From positions 930,001 to 994,000 of the forward strand of contig CAWGHW010000037.1 of NCBI GenBank assembly GCA_963822485.1: a stretch of DNA of 64,000 nucleotides, in the 5' to 3' direction. Each line of letters begins with the position of its first letter. Within the stretch, counting starts at the first letter, position 1. A program made the position numbers and the translations under genes. Shown one piece after another: positions 8,201 through 18,291 of the stretch. The DNA is from DASUBV01 sp963822485. GTDB taxonomy: Bacteria; Actinomycetota; Actinomycetes; Streptosporangiales; Streptosporangiaceae. Below the pieces are notes generated by a model. The model made no database searches, had not been told where the DNA came from, and was given only the letters and a program-made list of their open reading frames with translations.

Positions 8201-10616
8201 GTGCCAGCACCCGCCAGTACCGATCACGACTCCCGCCGCGAGGGGCTGGCCTGGTCGCATGAGCTGGACCTGGCCCAGCTGCTGGCCGCGGTCGGCGCCG
8301 CCCAGCTCGGCGAAGCCGGCGACGAGGACGCCGCCGCCGAGGAAGCCGCCGCGATGGCAGCCGCAGCCGAGGCCGGGGACCCGCCGCGGGACCTGACCGG
8401 GGTCGTCGCCGATCAGCTGCCGCCTGGCCCGGCGCTGGCCGCGTGCCTGTCCGGCGCCGACCCGGCGGCCCTGTCGGAATGGGACCTGCCCGGTGTCGCC
8501 GCGGCGTTCCGGCGGCTGGCCGGGTGGGCGCAGGCCGGGGAGCTCGCCGCGGTCGCCGAGATGGCCTCGCGCACCGCCGCCCGCGACGACCACGTCCGCG
8601 TCGGCCGCCGACGGCCGCCCCGACCAGGTCACTCCCGCCGCCGCGTCGACGGTGGGCCTGGAGCTGGTCATGTCCCACCCCACCGCGATGGCCTGGACCA
8701 GCCTCGGGGTGACGCTGCGGTGGCGGCTCGCCGCCACCCTCGCCGCGCTGTCCGCCGGGACGATTGACTTGTACCGGGCGCGGCTGATCGCGGAGGCGAC
8801 CGGCCCGCTGGATGATGACACCGCCCGCGCCGTGGAGCAGCGGTGCTGCCGAAGGCGGGCGGGCAGACCAGCGGGCAGCTGCGGGTCGCGCTGCGCCGCG
8901 CGGTGATCGCCGCCGACCCCGAGGGCGCCGAGCAGCGCCGCAAGGACGCGCAGCGGCACGCGAAGGTGAGCCTGTACCCCGACCCGGACGCGGTACCGCG
9001 ACGCTGGCGGGGACGCGGCTGCCGGCGGTGCACGCGGCGGCGGGGATGGCGCGGCTGACCGCGATCGCGCGGGCGATGAAGTCGGCGGGGATGGGCGGCG
9101 GCCTGGACTACCTGCGCGCCGTCGCGCTGATCGGCCTGATCCTCGGCACCCTGCCGCTGGTCCCGCCGCCCGCCGGCGACCCGGGCCCAGCCGGCCCCAC
9201 CGACCCTGACCCCGGCGCCGGCCGCCCAGGTCCCGGCGGCCCTGACCCCGGCGGCCCGGCCCCGGCGGCCCTGGCCCCGGCGGCCGGTCCCGGCGGCCTG
9301 ACCGGCGGCCCGGCCCCGGCGACCCTGGCGCCGGCGGCCCGGACCGGGCCCGGACCGGCGGCCGCGCCCAGCTGCGACCCGGCCGGCCCCGGCGCCGCGC
9401 TCCGGCGGCCCCGGCCCGGGCGGCTCAGGCGACCCCGACCCCGCCGGGGCGATGACGGGGCCGCAGGCGACCGCCGCGACCCCCGGCCGGACGTGCCGGT
9501 GCCGCCCGACCCGGACCCGTCGGACACCGCCCCGCCCGACGATCGCGGCGGCGAGTACGCCGACGACGCGTACGGAGACGACAGGACGAGGACGATGGCC
9601 CGTTCGCCGCCGACCCGCCCTCCGCCTGGCCGCCGATACCCGGCACCGCCGCCCAGATCCCCCCGTTCCTCGGCCAGCCACCACCGCAGCCACCCGCCCC
9701 CCGCCAGCCACTCACCCCCCGCCAGCCATCCGCCACCCAGCCGCCCGTCCCCCGCGGCCAACCCGGCCGATCACCATCGGACTCGCCGCCCCGCGGGCAG
9801 CCCGGCCGGCCACCGCCAGGCCTGCTGGAGCTGGTGATCTCCTGGCGGGCCCTGAACGGCGACCCCGCCGGGCCCGCCACCTTGAGCCGGATCGGCCCCA
9901 TCACCGGCGGGCAGGCCCGGCTGCTCGCCCTCACCGCCGCCGCCGACCCGCACGCCCGCTGGCAGGTCATCCTCACCGACCCCGACGGACGCGCCATCGC
10001 CACCGAAACCATCCGCCGCCGCCACCACCGGGCCGCCCGCCGGTCCGCCGGGGTCACCGGCCAGGTCACCGTCACCATCCCCGCCGCCACCCTGGACCAG
10101 CTCGCCCACGCCAGCCCGGCGACCCCGCACCCGCCAGCACCGACGACCGGCACCAGCGACCCGCCACCAGCGGCGCGACCGGGAGCGGCAGTGCAGCGCG
10201 ACCGCGCAGTGGCAGACCGGGATCCGGGCCGCGGTAATCCGCGCCGCCCACCGCGCCTACGCCCGCGCCCAGCGACAGGCCGCCGCCGACGCCGCCGCGC
10301 CCGGCGGCTGCGCCCACACCACCGCCACCCCCGCCTACCGGCCCACCACCAAGATCCGCGACTACGTCGTCGCGCGGGACCAGACCTGCCGCAACCCCCG
10401 CTGCCGCCAGCCCGCCCGCCACGCCGACCTCGACCACACCACCCCCTGGCACCAAGGCGGACTCACCTGCGAGTGCAACCTCGGCGGATTCTGCCGACGC
10501 ACCACCAGGTCAAGCAGGAACCCGGCTGGACCGTCACCCAGCCCCGCCCGGCGCTTCCGCTGACCACGCCCGCCGGCCGCACCTACACCATCGGGCCCGA
10601 CACCTACCCCAACTAG
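8201..10616 (+). pseudogene. DUF222/HNH endonuclease family protein, multiple frameshifts
   Basis: The N-terminal part (WSHELDLAQLLAAVGAAQ) and the core (IDLYRARLIAEAT, MKSAGMGGGLDYLRAVALIGL) are typical of DUF222. The C-terminus carries an HNH module: TKIRDYVVARDQTCRNPRC, then DLDHTTPWHQGG and TCECNLGGFCR. The frame shifts near 8605, 8845 and 8985, at least once in the low-complexity stretch 9160-9800, and again near 10190 and 10510. The middle is an extreme Pro/Ala/Gly-rich linker. Intact members run to roughly 500-800 residues and occur in many copies in actinomycetes. Nuclease activity is presumed from the HNH fold only. Confidence 0.8.
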
Positions 10617-10660
10617 CCGCACTAGCGCGCACCCCGCGCCGCGGCCACCGCGGCCCGGCC

Positions 10661-11971
10661 TCAGTGCTGGATCAGGCCGCCGACCGGGACCGGAGCGACG
10701 TGACCCGTCGCCGGGAGAGTCTGCGCGAGGGAGAGGCCGATGTCGACCAGCGATGACCGGCGCAGGCGAGCGACCTCGGAGATCAGTGTCCAGACCGGGT
10801 CGGCGGTTTCGCCGTTCGGCTCAGGCCGGAGCTGGCCGCCAGTGATACCGACCCGGTAGAAGATGCCCACATTCTGATGCGGGACCGGACCAGGCGAACG
10901 GCGCTCAGCGGCCGGGATGACCCTCGAGTCCACGCCCAGCAGCCGGTCAACCATCACGTCGTAGCCGGTCTCCTCGGCAACCTCCCGGATCACCGCGTCG
11001 AACGGATCCTCCCCGTGCTCGACCCGGCCGCCCGGAAGAGTCCAGCTACTCTCGCCCGCCGGTGAAACGCAGCGGACCAGCAGCACCCGCCAGTCCTCGA
11101 CGCACACGGCATACGCCGCCAACCGAAAACTCATCCCGCGCCGCAGTTCGGGGCGGCGGGCGACCGCGCAGTAGACGACCCGCGACCCGTCGCTGTCGGC
11201 CGAGAGCCGGGTCCTCGGCGCCCCACAGCCCGACGTGGGTGATCGCCGATCGGCGCCGTCGTAGGGCGGGATCAGCTCCAGGCCGTCGAAGAACCGCTCG
11301 ACCTCGGCCCTGGTGCGCGGAATAGCGCGCTCGGCGGCGCTGGCGTACAGGGCCAGCCCGGCCTGGACCATGCGCGGCGGGAGCTGGTCCATGGTGGAGT
11401 GCGACAGCGCGAGGTAGCTGCCCGGCGCCAGCTCCGCCATGTAGCGGCGCACCAGTCCCCAGGGGTCGCCGTCGTCGGCGACGAAGTGCACGACTGAGGT
11501 CATGAGCAGCCCGACGGGCTCGGTCAGGTCGAGGTGCCGGAGCAGCACGGGGTCGCTGAACAGGCCGTCGGGATCGCGCAGGTCGCCGGCCACGAACTCG
11601 GTGGACCCGTCGTCGGCCAGCAGGTCCCTGGCGTGCGCGGCCACCATCGGGTCGTTGTCCACGTAGACCACCCGGGCGCCGGGTGCGGCCTTCTGGACCA
11701 CCTCGTGGGTGTTGCCGGTGGTGGGCAGTCCGGATCCGATGTCGAGGAACTGGCGGATGCCGCGCTCGGACATCCATACGGCGGCCCGCTGATGGAAGCC
11801 GCGGTTGGCCCACGCGGCGTCGGACAGCTCGGGCATGACGGCCCGCACGCGCTCGGCGGCGTCGCGGTCGGCCTGGAAGTTGTTCACCCCGCCCAGGTAG
11901 TAGTCGTACAGCCGCGCCGGGCTCGGCGTCGAGGGGTCCACCCCGGGGGGAACCCGCTCGGCCTCGGTCAT
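10661..11971 (-). CDS. DUF574-type SAM methyltransferase fused to a NUDIX hydrolase
   Basis: From the ATG at 11971 (GGAGG five bases upstream) the frame is open to the TGA at 10661. Residues 1-270 are a DUF574 (Methyltransf_19) methyltransferase: DPSTPSPARLYDYYLGG, FLDIGSGLPTTGNTHEV and VVYVDNDPMV. The last 157 residues are a NUDIX hydrolase with a perfect box, GX5EX7REVAEETGY, beginning GGRVEHGEDP. No stop separates the two. Near 11210-11265 the expected ITHVGLWGAEDPAL reads in another frame, so two compensating indels lie inside. A NUDIX gene starting on its own at the ATG at 11134 is the alternative. The substrates are unknown. Confidence 0.8.
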   Translation of the reverse strand: MTEAERVPPGVDPSTPSPARLYDYYLGGVNNFQADRDAAERVRAVMPELSDAAWANRGFHQRAAVWMSERGIRQFLDIGSGLPTTGNTHEVVQKAAPGARVVYVDNDPMVAAHARDLLADDGSTEFVAGDLRDPDGLFSDPVLLRHLDLTEPVGLLMTSVVHFVADDGDPWGLVRRYMAELAPGSYLALSHSTMDQLPPRMVQAGLALYASAAERAIPRTRAEVERFFDGLELIPPYDGADRRSPTSGCGAPRTRLSADSDGSRVVYCAVARRPELRRGMSFRLAAYAVCVEDWRVLLVRCVSPAGESSWTLPGGRVEHGEDPFDAVIREVAEETGYDVMVDRLLGVDSRVIPAAERRSPGPVPHQNVGIFYRVGITGGQLRPEPNGETADPVWTLISEVARLRRSSLVDIGLSLAQTLPATGHVAPVPVGGLIQH

Positions 11972-12068
11972 GCTCGCCTCCATCGGATCGTCTGGGCCAA
12001 GCCTGGCACGGTTCGTCCCGGCCGCGAAATTGGCGGTGAAATGGCTGGTCAGTGCCAATCCGGGGCAT

Positions 12069-12760
12069 TTACCGGCCGAAAGATCCGGCGGGCCCGGCCG
12101 GATCGTCCGGCGGGTGCTCGGGGTCCACGGCGGATCGCGCGCGGGCGGGGGTCTGCTCGAAGACGTAGTAGACGGCCACCAGCCCGCTGATGGCCAGGGA
12201 GGCGGGGCGCTGACGAACGCGATGCCGATGCCGACGATGTAGCCGAGGTTGCCGATGCTGAACCGGATGGCGGCCCGGCGGGCCTGGGCGGGGTGAGCGC
12301 GACCTTGAGGTGCTCGTGGCGGATGGCCCACCAGAACAGCACGGCGAAGCTGATCGACATGCCCTCGAACACGACCTGGTAGATGACGGCGGCCAGCGCC
12401 GCGTCGGCGGCTGGGCGCGCGCAGGTAGGCGGCGATGGTGGAGGTGGCGAACGGGATGGAGACCACGAAGAACAGCAGCAGGAGGTTGACGAACAGCAGG
12501 GTCCGGTCGATCTCGGAGAAGTTCTTGAACAGCGTGTGGTGGTTGACCCAGATGATGCCGATGGTGACGAAGCTGACGCCGTAGGCGGCGAAGGCCGGCC
12601 AGTGATGGGCCAGCTTGGCGGCCAGCGACGGCGCCGCCCGGCCCGCTGATGGCCAGGTCCAGGGCCAGCAGGGTGATGGCCACGGCGAAGACGCCGTCGC
12701 TGAAGGCCTCGAGCCTGCCGCTGTCCAGAACTGGTGAGGCGCGTCCGGAGTGCGGCTCAT
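12069..12760 (-). pseudogene. TMEM175-family (DUF1211) potassium channel, frame broken
   Basis: Pieces in different frames read as one TMEM175 protein: DSGRLEAFSDGVFAVAITLL (the family's RxxxFSDGVFAIAITLL signature), then VTIGIIWVNHHTLFKNF, FVNLLLLFFVVSIPFAT and SISFAVLFWWAIRHEHLK, IRFSIGNLGYIVGIGIAFV and ASLAISGLVAVYYVF. About six membrane helices are expected and visible. Frame changes fall near 12725, 12640, 12410, 12300 and 12205. Bacterial TMEM175 proteins are potassium channels. The start overlaps the end of the large iron protein upstream, so the two are probably translated together. Confidence 0.75.
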
Positions 12761-12762
12761 GG

Positions 12763-15700
12763 CTAGTGTCGGTCCAGCGCTGGAAGACCTCGATCTGGGC
12801 GGCGGACCAGGCGCCGTCGCAGGGCATGGAGCCGTCTTGCAGCCGCTGCCAGGATGTCGGCGGCGTGGGCCCGGACGTCGTCGTAGGACCACAGGTCGAG
12901 GGCGAAGCTCATGGACTGCCGGTCGCTGGGCCCGGAACAGCGGCTTGATGTGCGCCTCGAATCCCACCGGCTCGGCCGGCCCGGGCAGCGCGTCGTAGGC
13001 CGGCCCGGTGTCCGTGCGTGGCGGCGTGCGGCGCGGGCGGCCCGGCCGGGCCCCAGTCCCAGCGCGGCACGGCCACGGTCGCGGCAGCGGCGGCGTCGGC
13101 AGCGTCGGCGGCCAGCGCGGAGCGCGACAGCCATTCGAGGCACGACGACAGCGCGGCGCGGAAGCCGGCGTCGGCGGGCAGCCTGGCCTGGTCGGCGGCG
13201 GCGCCGGCCAGCGCGACCCAGCGGGCCCGCTGGTCCTCGCCGAACTCCGCCGGCGTCCAGGCCGAGCACGGCCCGCGGCCCGCCGTCGGCCGCGGCGGGT
13301 CCGGGCCGCCGAGCGCTCCGCCCAGCCAGTCGGCCAGCCGCTGGGGCTGGCCGGGCGGCATCTGGGCGAACAGGGGCGCGAGCAGCGGATCGGCGGGCAC
13401 GTGCTTCTCGTACAGCAGCCGGCTCATCCGGGTCAGTGCGGGCAGCGCCGCCGGCCCACTCGTACAGGGTGGGCGAGTTCGGCGGCACGGGGTCGCGGAA
13501 GCCGACGTACCAGTGCATGCCGCTGCAGAAGGGCTTGTTGCTGCGACTGCCCGCAGCGGCACAGGGCGTAGTGCTCGCGCGAGGCCCCGGCGCCCTGCGG
13601 CTCCGGCTCGCCGTCGGCGCCGGCCAGGGGGATCTGGCCGGTGATCCGGTACGGGCCATCCTTGGTCACCTCGATGGCGGGCGGCCGGGTGCCGTCCCAG
13701 TCGACCTGGCCGCGGGCCTCGACGCCGTCGATGGCGTAGCTGAGCGCACCGGACGGGCAGTCCCGCACGGCGCGGATGATCTCGTCCATCCGGCCGCCGC
13801 TGGGGGCCACGAACGGCTCGGCGTCGGTGCGGAACACAGTGGCCAGCCGGTCGGTGCACAAGCCGGAGTGCTGGCAGATGCCCCGGTTGTCGAAGATGGT
13901 GACCTGCTGGCCGGGATAGGTGTCGCGGTGGTCGGGGACCCGCTTGGGGTCCTTGGCGTCGGTGAAGCCGGTCCGGGCATGGCTGCCGTCGCACAGCGGC
14001 TTGATCGCGGACTGCGCCGCAGCGGCACAGCGCCAGCTGCGGCGCGGGCCGGGTCTGCGCGCCCAGCTGATCCGTCAGCCGGGGCACGTTGGTGACCAGG
14101 TACGGCCCGTTGCGGGCGATCCGCAGTTCGGGCGGCAGCGCGGCCTGGAGCTGCCACAGCTCGTCCAGCTGCGCCTCTGCGCTCGGCGGGCGAGGCGGCG
14201 AGGCGGCCGGCCAGGTCCTGGAGCGCGGCGACGGCCTCGGCCAGGCCGGGCGGGCAGTCGGCCGGCCAGCCGGGCGCGCAGCGCGGTCGCGGTCCTGGCC
14301 GCGGCCCAGACGCTGTCGGCCTGCCCCGGGCGGATCCGCCGCGGGCCCGGCGTTCAGCTCGCCGGCCAGGGGCCGCAGCACGCTGTCGACCAGCCGGGGC
14401 ACGAGCAGCGCCTGCTGGCCGGGCGGATAGCGGTCGGCGGCCAGGACGATCGCGTAGACCGCGCCGAACAGGTCGGCCAGCTCGCCCTCGGCCGCCGGCG
14501 GCCTGCGGGGGGCGGCAGCTCGCGGGCCTGGCCGCGCAGCTCGTCGAGCTGCCCGGCGGCCAGCGGGTCGGGCGCGGTGGCCAGGCGGGCGTGCACGCTG
14601 CCCGCGGGCAGCTCGGCGGCCAGCGTGCGGGACATCTCCCGCAGCGCGCCCAGCACCGGCGCCAGTCGCTCGGCGACCGCCCGGTCGTGGTCGTCCTGGA
14701 GCTGGAAGCACAGTCCGGCGGCCTCGTCCAGCCGCTCGGCCAGCAGCGCCCAGGCCGCCGCGCGGTGCGGCATCAGGTAGTCGTCCTCGTAGAACAGCTC
14801 GAAGCTGGGGCCGGCGGTCAGGCCGGGGTAGTCGGGGCCCGCGGGCAGCGTGGTGATCAGGTCGCCGAGCGGCCGCAGCACCTGGCTCATCAGCGCGATG
14901 GTGACGTCGGCCAGCGTCTGGAGCTGGGCGTCGGTCTCCTCGGTGTGGGCGAAGAACCGCTCCAGGGTCTGGAGCAGGATCTCGTAGCCGACGTTGAACA
15001 GGTCGGCCACCCGCGCGGTCAGCGGGTCGGTGATGAGCCGTACCTCGGTGTCCCGCTCGTGCGGCCGGACGTTGGCCGCGACCACCGGGCGCACCGGGTC
15101 GAAGTCGGGCTGGGCCGCGAGCATCTGCTGGTACTCGTCGAGGATCGCCACGAACTGGCCGAAGTGGGCGTCGCGCCAGTGCCCGCGCGGGCCCTCGCCC
15201 TGCTCCAGGATCTCGTCGATGGCGCGCTGCGCGCTGGCCAGGTCGGTGACGGGAATCAGCTCGGGCCAGCCAAAGTGCCCGGTGGTGGCCTGGGCCCGCG
15301 GCGGCCCGACGAACAGCCAGTCCTCGCCGTGCCGTTCGGCCAGGTGGGCCAGGCCCGCCTCGATGGACCGGTACAGGTGCCCGACGGTGGCGAAGTCCTG
15401 GCGCGCGCGGCACGATGTCCCGCTCGCTGAGGTGGGGCTGGGCCCGGCCGACGGCGGCCAGCCCGGCCGCGTCGGCCAGGTCCATGCCCTCGGGCCGCTC
15501 CAGGAACATGAAGTGCTGCAGCGCCTGCTCGCCGAACGGCAGCAGGGCCAGCTCACGCCGGCCGGGTAGTAGTTGGCGGGCTGGGGCAGGTTGGGCCGGG
15601 TCAGGTGGGGCGCGGCGCCGATGGCCGACAGCAGGTTGTGCACCAGGGCCAGGTGCAGCATCTCCTGGGTGGCCACGTGCGCGATGCGCGACCGCCAGCG

Positions 15701-15952
15701 CTGGACCACGGCCAGCTGGTCGTCGGTCAGCCCTTCGCCGGCGCCCTTAAGGCTGAACGCGGCGTACAGGTACTGGCACATGATGCCGTGCTCGAGCTCG
15801 GCCGCCTCGCACAGCATGTAGATCAGGGCCTCGCGGTGCTCGATGACGAACGGGGCCTCGGGTGAGGCGGTGCCGCCCCTGGTCTCGATCAGCTGGGCCA
15901 GCCGTCCCTGTCCGGCCGGCGGCTGGCCGTTCGCGCCGGTGTCGTCTGCCAT
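12763..15952 (-). pseudogene. multidomain iron protein: ferritin-like, CDGSH, ferredoxin, CDGSH, globin-like; frame broken
   Basis: About 1,060 codons from the ATG at 15952, in several frames. Order: ferritin-like/VioB-type domain (AAELEHGIMCQYLYAAF and VATQEMLHLA give the E..ExxH iron ligands); a long helical region (15100-14250); CDGSH-1 at 14036-13977 (CRCG, then KPLCDGSHART); a divergent mono-cluster ferredoxin (GICQHSGLC to DCPSGAL, 13890-13742); CDGSH-2 at 13566-13512 (CRCGQS, then KPFCSGMHWY); a truncated-globin-like domain (LLYEKHVPADPLLAPLF, 13440-13050); and a tail with QSMSFALDLWSYDDVRAHA and SMPCDGAW. At least six frame changes, two of them inside CDGSH motifs. The regulator gene ends 27 bases upstream. 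I infer an iron, redox or gas-related role; the reaction is unknown. Confidence 0.75.
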
Positions 15953-15979
15953 GATTACATTCTTACACCCGCTAGGCAG

Positions 15980-16627
15980 CTAGCGGCCGACTAGGCCGTG
16001 GTCGTAGGCGAAGATGACCGCGGCGGCCCGGTCGCGCAGGTTCAGCTTGGTGAACACGTGGTTGATGTGGGTCTTGACCGTGCCCTCCCCCACGACCAGC
16101 ACCGTGGCGATCTCGGCGTTGGTGTGGCCCTGGCCGATCAGCCGCAGCACCTCCAGCTCGCGGCCGGTCAGCAGCCCGAGCCCGGGGGCGGCAGGCGAGC
16201 TGGCCGGAGCGTCCCGGTAGACGGCCAGCACCCGGCTGGTCACGGCGGGGTCCAGCCAGGCCCCGCCGTCGGCCACGATGCGCACCGCCCGGTGCAGTTC
16301 CTCGGCCGGGATGCCCTTGAGCACGAAGCCCGCGGCCCCGGCCCGCAGCATCCCGGCCAGCGCCTCGTCGTCGTCGAAGGTGGTCAGCGCGAGCACCGGG
16401 AGCTCGGGGTAGCTGGCCCGCAGCCGCCGGGTGGCCGCGACGCCGTCGAGCAGCGGCATCCGCACGTCCATCAGCACGATGTCCGGCTCGCAGGCGGCCA
16501 CCGCGGCCGGGACCTCGGCGCCGTCGGCGCACTCCCCGGCGATCTCGAAGCCGAACTGCGGGCGCAGGATGCCGCGCAGCCCGGCCCGGACCAGGTCCTG
16601 GTCGTCAACGAGCAGCAGCCGGATCAT
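15980..16627 (-). CDS. NarL/LuxR-type response regulator
   Basis: 215 residues. The receiver domain starts MIRLLLVDDQDLVRAGL and has the acidic pair D8-D9 and the phospho-acceptor Asp54 in DIVLMDVRMP. A linker leads to a C-terminal LuxR helix-turn-helix from about residue 150 (LTGRELEVLRLIGQGHTNAEI, VKTHINHVFTKL). Its ATG overlaps the TGA of the kinase gene (ATGA), so the two are translationally coupled. The large iron protein follows after 27 bases and is the obvious co-transcribed neighbour. Confidence 0.93.
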   Translation of the reverse strand: MIRLLLVDDQDLVRAGLRGILRPQFGFEIAGECADGAEVPAAVAACEPDIVLMDVRMPLLDGVAATRRLRASYPELPVLALTTFDDDEALAGMLRAGAAGFVLKGIPAEELHRAVRIVADGGAWLDPAVTSRVLAVYRDAPASSPAAPGLGLLTGRELEVLRLIGQGHTNAEIATVLVVGEGTVKTHINHVFTKLNLRDRAAAVIFAYDHGLVGR

Positions 16628-17790
16628 GCCCGCTCCGCCCGCGCGTGACGGGGCAAGGCGGCGTGGACCAGCCAGCCGCTCCCGCCCGGTCCGGCCGTGC
16701 AGGTGCCGCCCACGGCCTGGGCCCGTTCTGGCATGCTGACCAGCCCCAGGCCCGCGCCCGAGTCCTGGCCGGGCAGCCCGGCGCTGTCCACCGCAACCTC
16801 GACCTGTCCGCGCGTCCCCGCCACGCGGACCGTCACCGGGCGGCCGGGCGCGTGCCGGGCGGCGTTGGTCAGCGCCTCCTGCACGATCCGGTACACCGCC
16901 GAGCCAGTGGTCGCGGGCAGCGCCGAGATGTCCCCGTCGATGGTCAGGCCGATGTCGGCCCCGGTCTCGCGGAGCTGGGCCACCAGCCGCGCGACCTGGC
17001 CAGTCCCGGCACCGGCGGGGCGATGCCATGCAGCAGGCCCCGTCACCGGCGGCCGGGCGCAGCAACCCGATCGTGGCCCGGACCTCGGCCAGGCTCTCCC
17101 GGCCCAGCCGCTCGGCCTCGGCCAGCGCCCGCGCCGCGTCGGCAGGGTCGTGCTCCACCGCCAGCCGCGCGCTCGTCACGTGCAGCAGCGACACGGTCAG
17201 GCTGTGCGCGATGACGTCGTGCAGCTCCCTGGCGATGCGGTTGCGCTCCTCGGCGCGGATAGCTCGGCCAGCCCGGCCTGGGCCGCCCGCAGCTGCTCCA
17301 CCAGCACGAGCTGGCGCTGGATCAGCGCCGCGCCGAACAGGCCCACGGTCACCCCGGCCGTCCAGGGCGCCCAGCCGGGGTCGCGGTAGAACCACAGGTA
17401 CTCGGCGCCGAACAGCAGCAGGCTGGCCGCCCGGTAGACGATCCCGGCCGCGATTCCCCCGGCCAGCGCGGACCAGGCGGCCAGCACCACGGCCGAGATC
17501 CAGACCACGTCGCGCGAGTCGCCGGTGCCGATCAGCACCAGGCCCGCCGTGGCCACGGCGGCCAGCGGCAGGGTGAACCGGGTCCGGAGCAGGAACAGCG
17601 GCGCCGCGGCGGCCAGCGCGATCACCGCGCCCGCCAGGGCTCGCGCGGGGTTCGCCGCGACCTGAGTCACCAGTCCGGCGAGCAGCGGCACCGCGAACGC
17701 CGCCAGCCCGATCCAGCCGGCCGTCCGGCTCAGGCGGGGCGGCAAGGCGAACACCGCGCCGATGTTACGCCGCAGTCCGCGTTCGCCCAT
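16624..17790 (-). pseudogene. HisKA_3-type sensor histidine kinase, frame broken twice
   Basis: The N-terminal 197 residues from the ATG at 17790 hold five or six hydrophobic segments. The frame shifts near 17265, then reads the dimerisation box RIARELHDVIAHSL with the phospho-acceptor His, shifts again near 17030, and ends with an HATPase domain (VYRIVQEALTNAARHAPG, GAGLGLVSMPERAQAVGG). In one frame it would be a normal kinase of about 390 residues for the NarL-type regulator next door. There is no extracytoplasmic sensor domain, so it probably senses through its membrane helices. Confidence 0.82.
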
Positions 17791-17883
17791 GCTTACATGC
17801 TGGCCCTCGGGACGGCGGAACGCATCAAGCCACGGCTAGACCCGGGTCTCCACCCGCGGCTAGAGGCCCATGGCCGGCGACGG

Positions 17884-18291
17884 CTAGGCCGGCGCCCGCG
17901 AGATCTTGACCATGTTGCCGGAGGGATCGCGGAACGCGCAGTCGCGCGGCCCCCAGGGCTGGTCCATGGGCTCCTGCAGCACCTCGGCGCCGCAGGCCCG
18001 TACCTTCTCGAACACCCCGTCGAGGTCGTCGACCTGGAAGATGACCATCGGCAGGACGCCCTTGGTCAGCAGTTCCTGGAGGGTGTCCCCGTCGGCCTGG
18101 GACCGGCCGGCGTGCGGCTCCGAGATCACGATCTCAGCGCCCGACTTGTCCGGGCTGCCGAGGGTGACCCAGCGGAACGCTCCCGAGGCGACGTCGTTGC
18201 GCACCTCAAGGCCGAGCGCGTCGCGGTAGAAGCCGAGCGACTCGTCCACGTCGTTGACGGTGACGTGGCAGTACTGGAGTGCGATGCTCAT
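17884..18291 (-). CDS. VOC (glyoxalase/bleomycin-resistance fold) protein
   Basis: 135 residues forming two beta-alpha-beta-beta-beta modules: ALQYCHVTVNDVDESLGFYRD at the start and FQVDDLDGVFEKV near residue 85, ending FRDPSGNMVKISR. His9 and the Glu in AEVLQEPMD are at positions that bind metal in this fold. The substrate is unknown. The ATG overlaps the TGA of the AraC gene, so the pair is coupled and the VOC protein is the likely target of that regulator. Confidence 0.88.
   Translation of the reverse strand: MSIALQYCHVTVNDVDESLGFYRDALGLEVRNDVASGAFRWVTLGSPDKSGAEIVISEPHAGRSQADGDTLQELLTKGVLPMVIFQVDDLDGVFEKVRACGAEVLQEPMDQPWGPRDCAFRDPSGNMVKISRAPA

Noticed and set aside
9160..9800. independent Pro-rich secreted protein
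   Set aside because: It is the low-complexity middle of the DUF222/HNH gene; no start, signal peptide or stop of its own.
10661..12967. 768-residue frame joining TMEM175, methyltransferase and NUDIX
   Set aside because: The TMEM175 part is only partly in frame and is separated from the methyltransferase by a normal start with a ribosome site at 11971; the upstream open frame is chance read-through.
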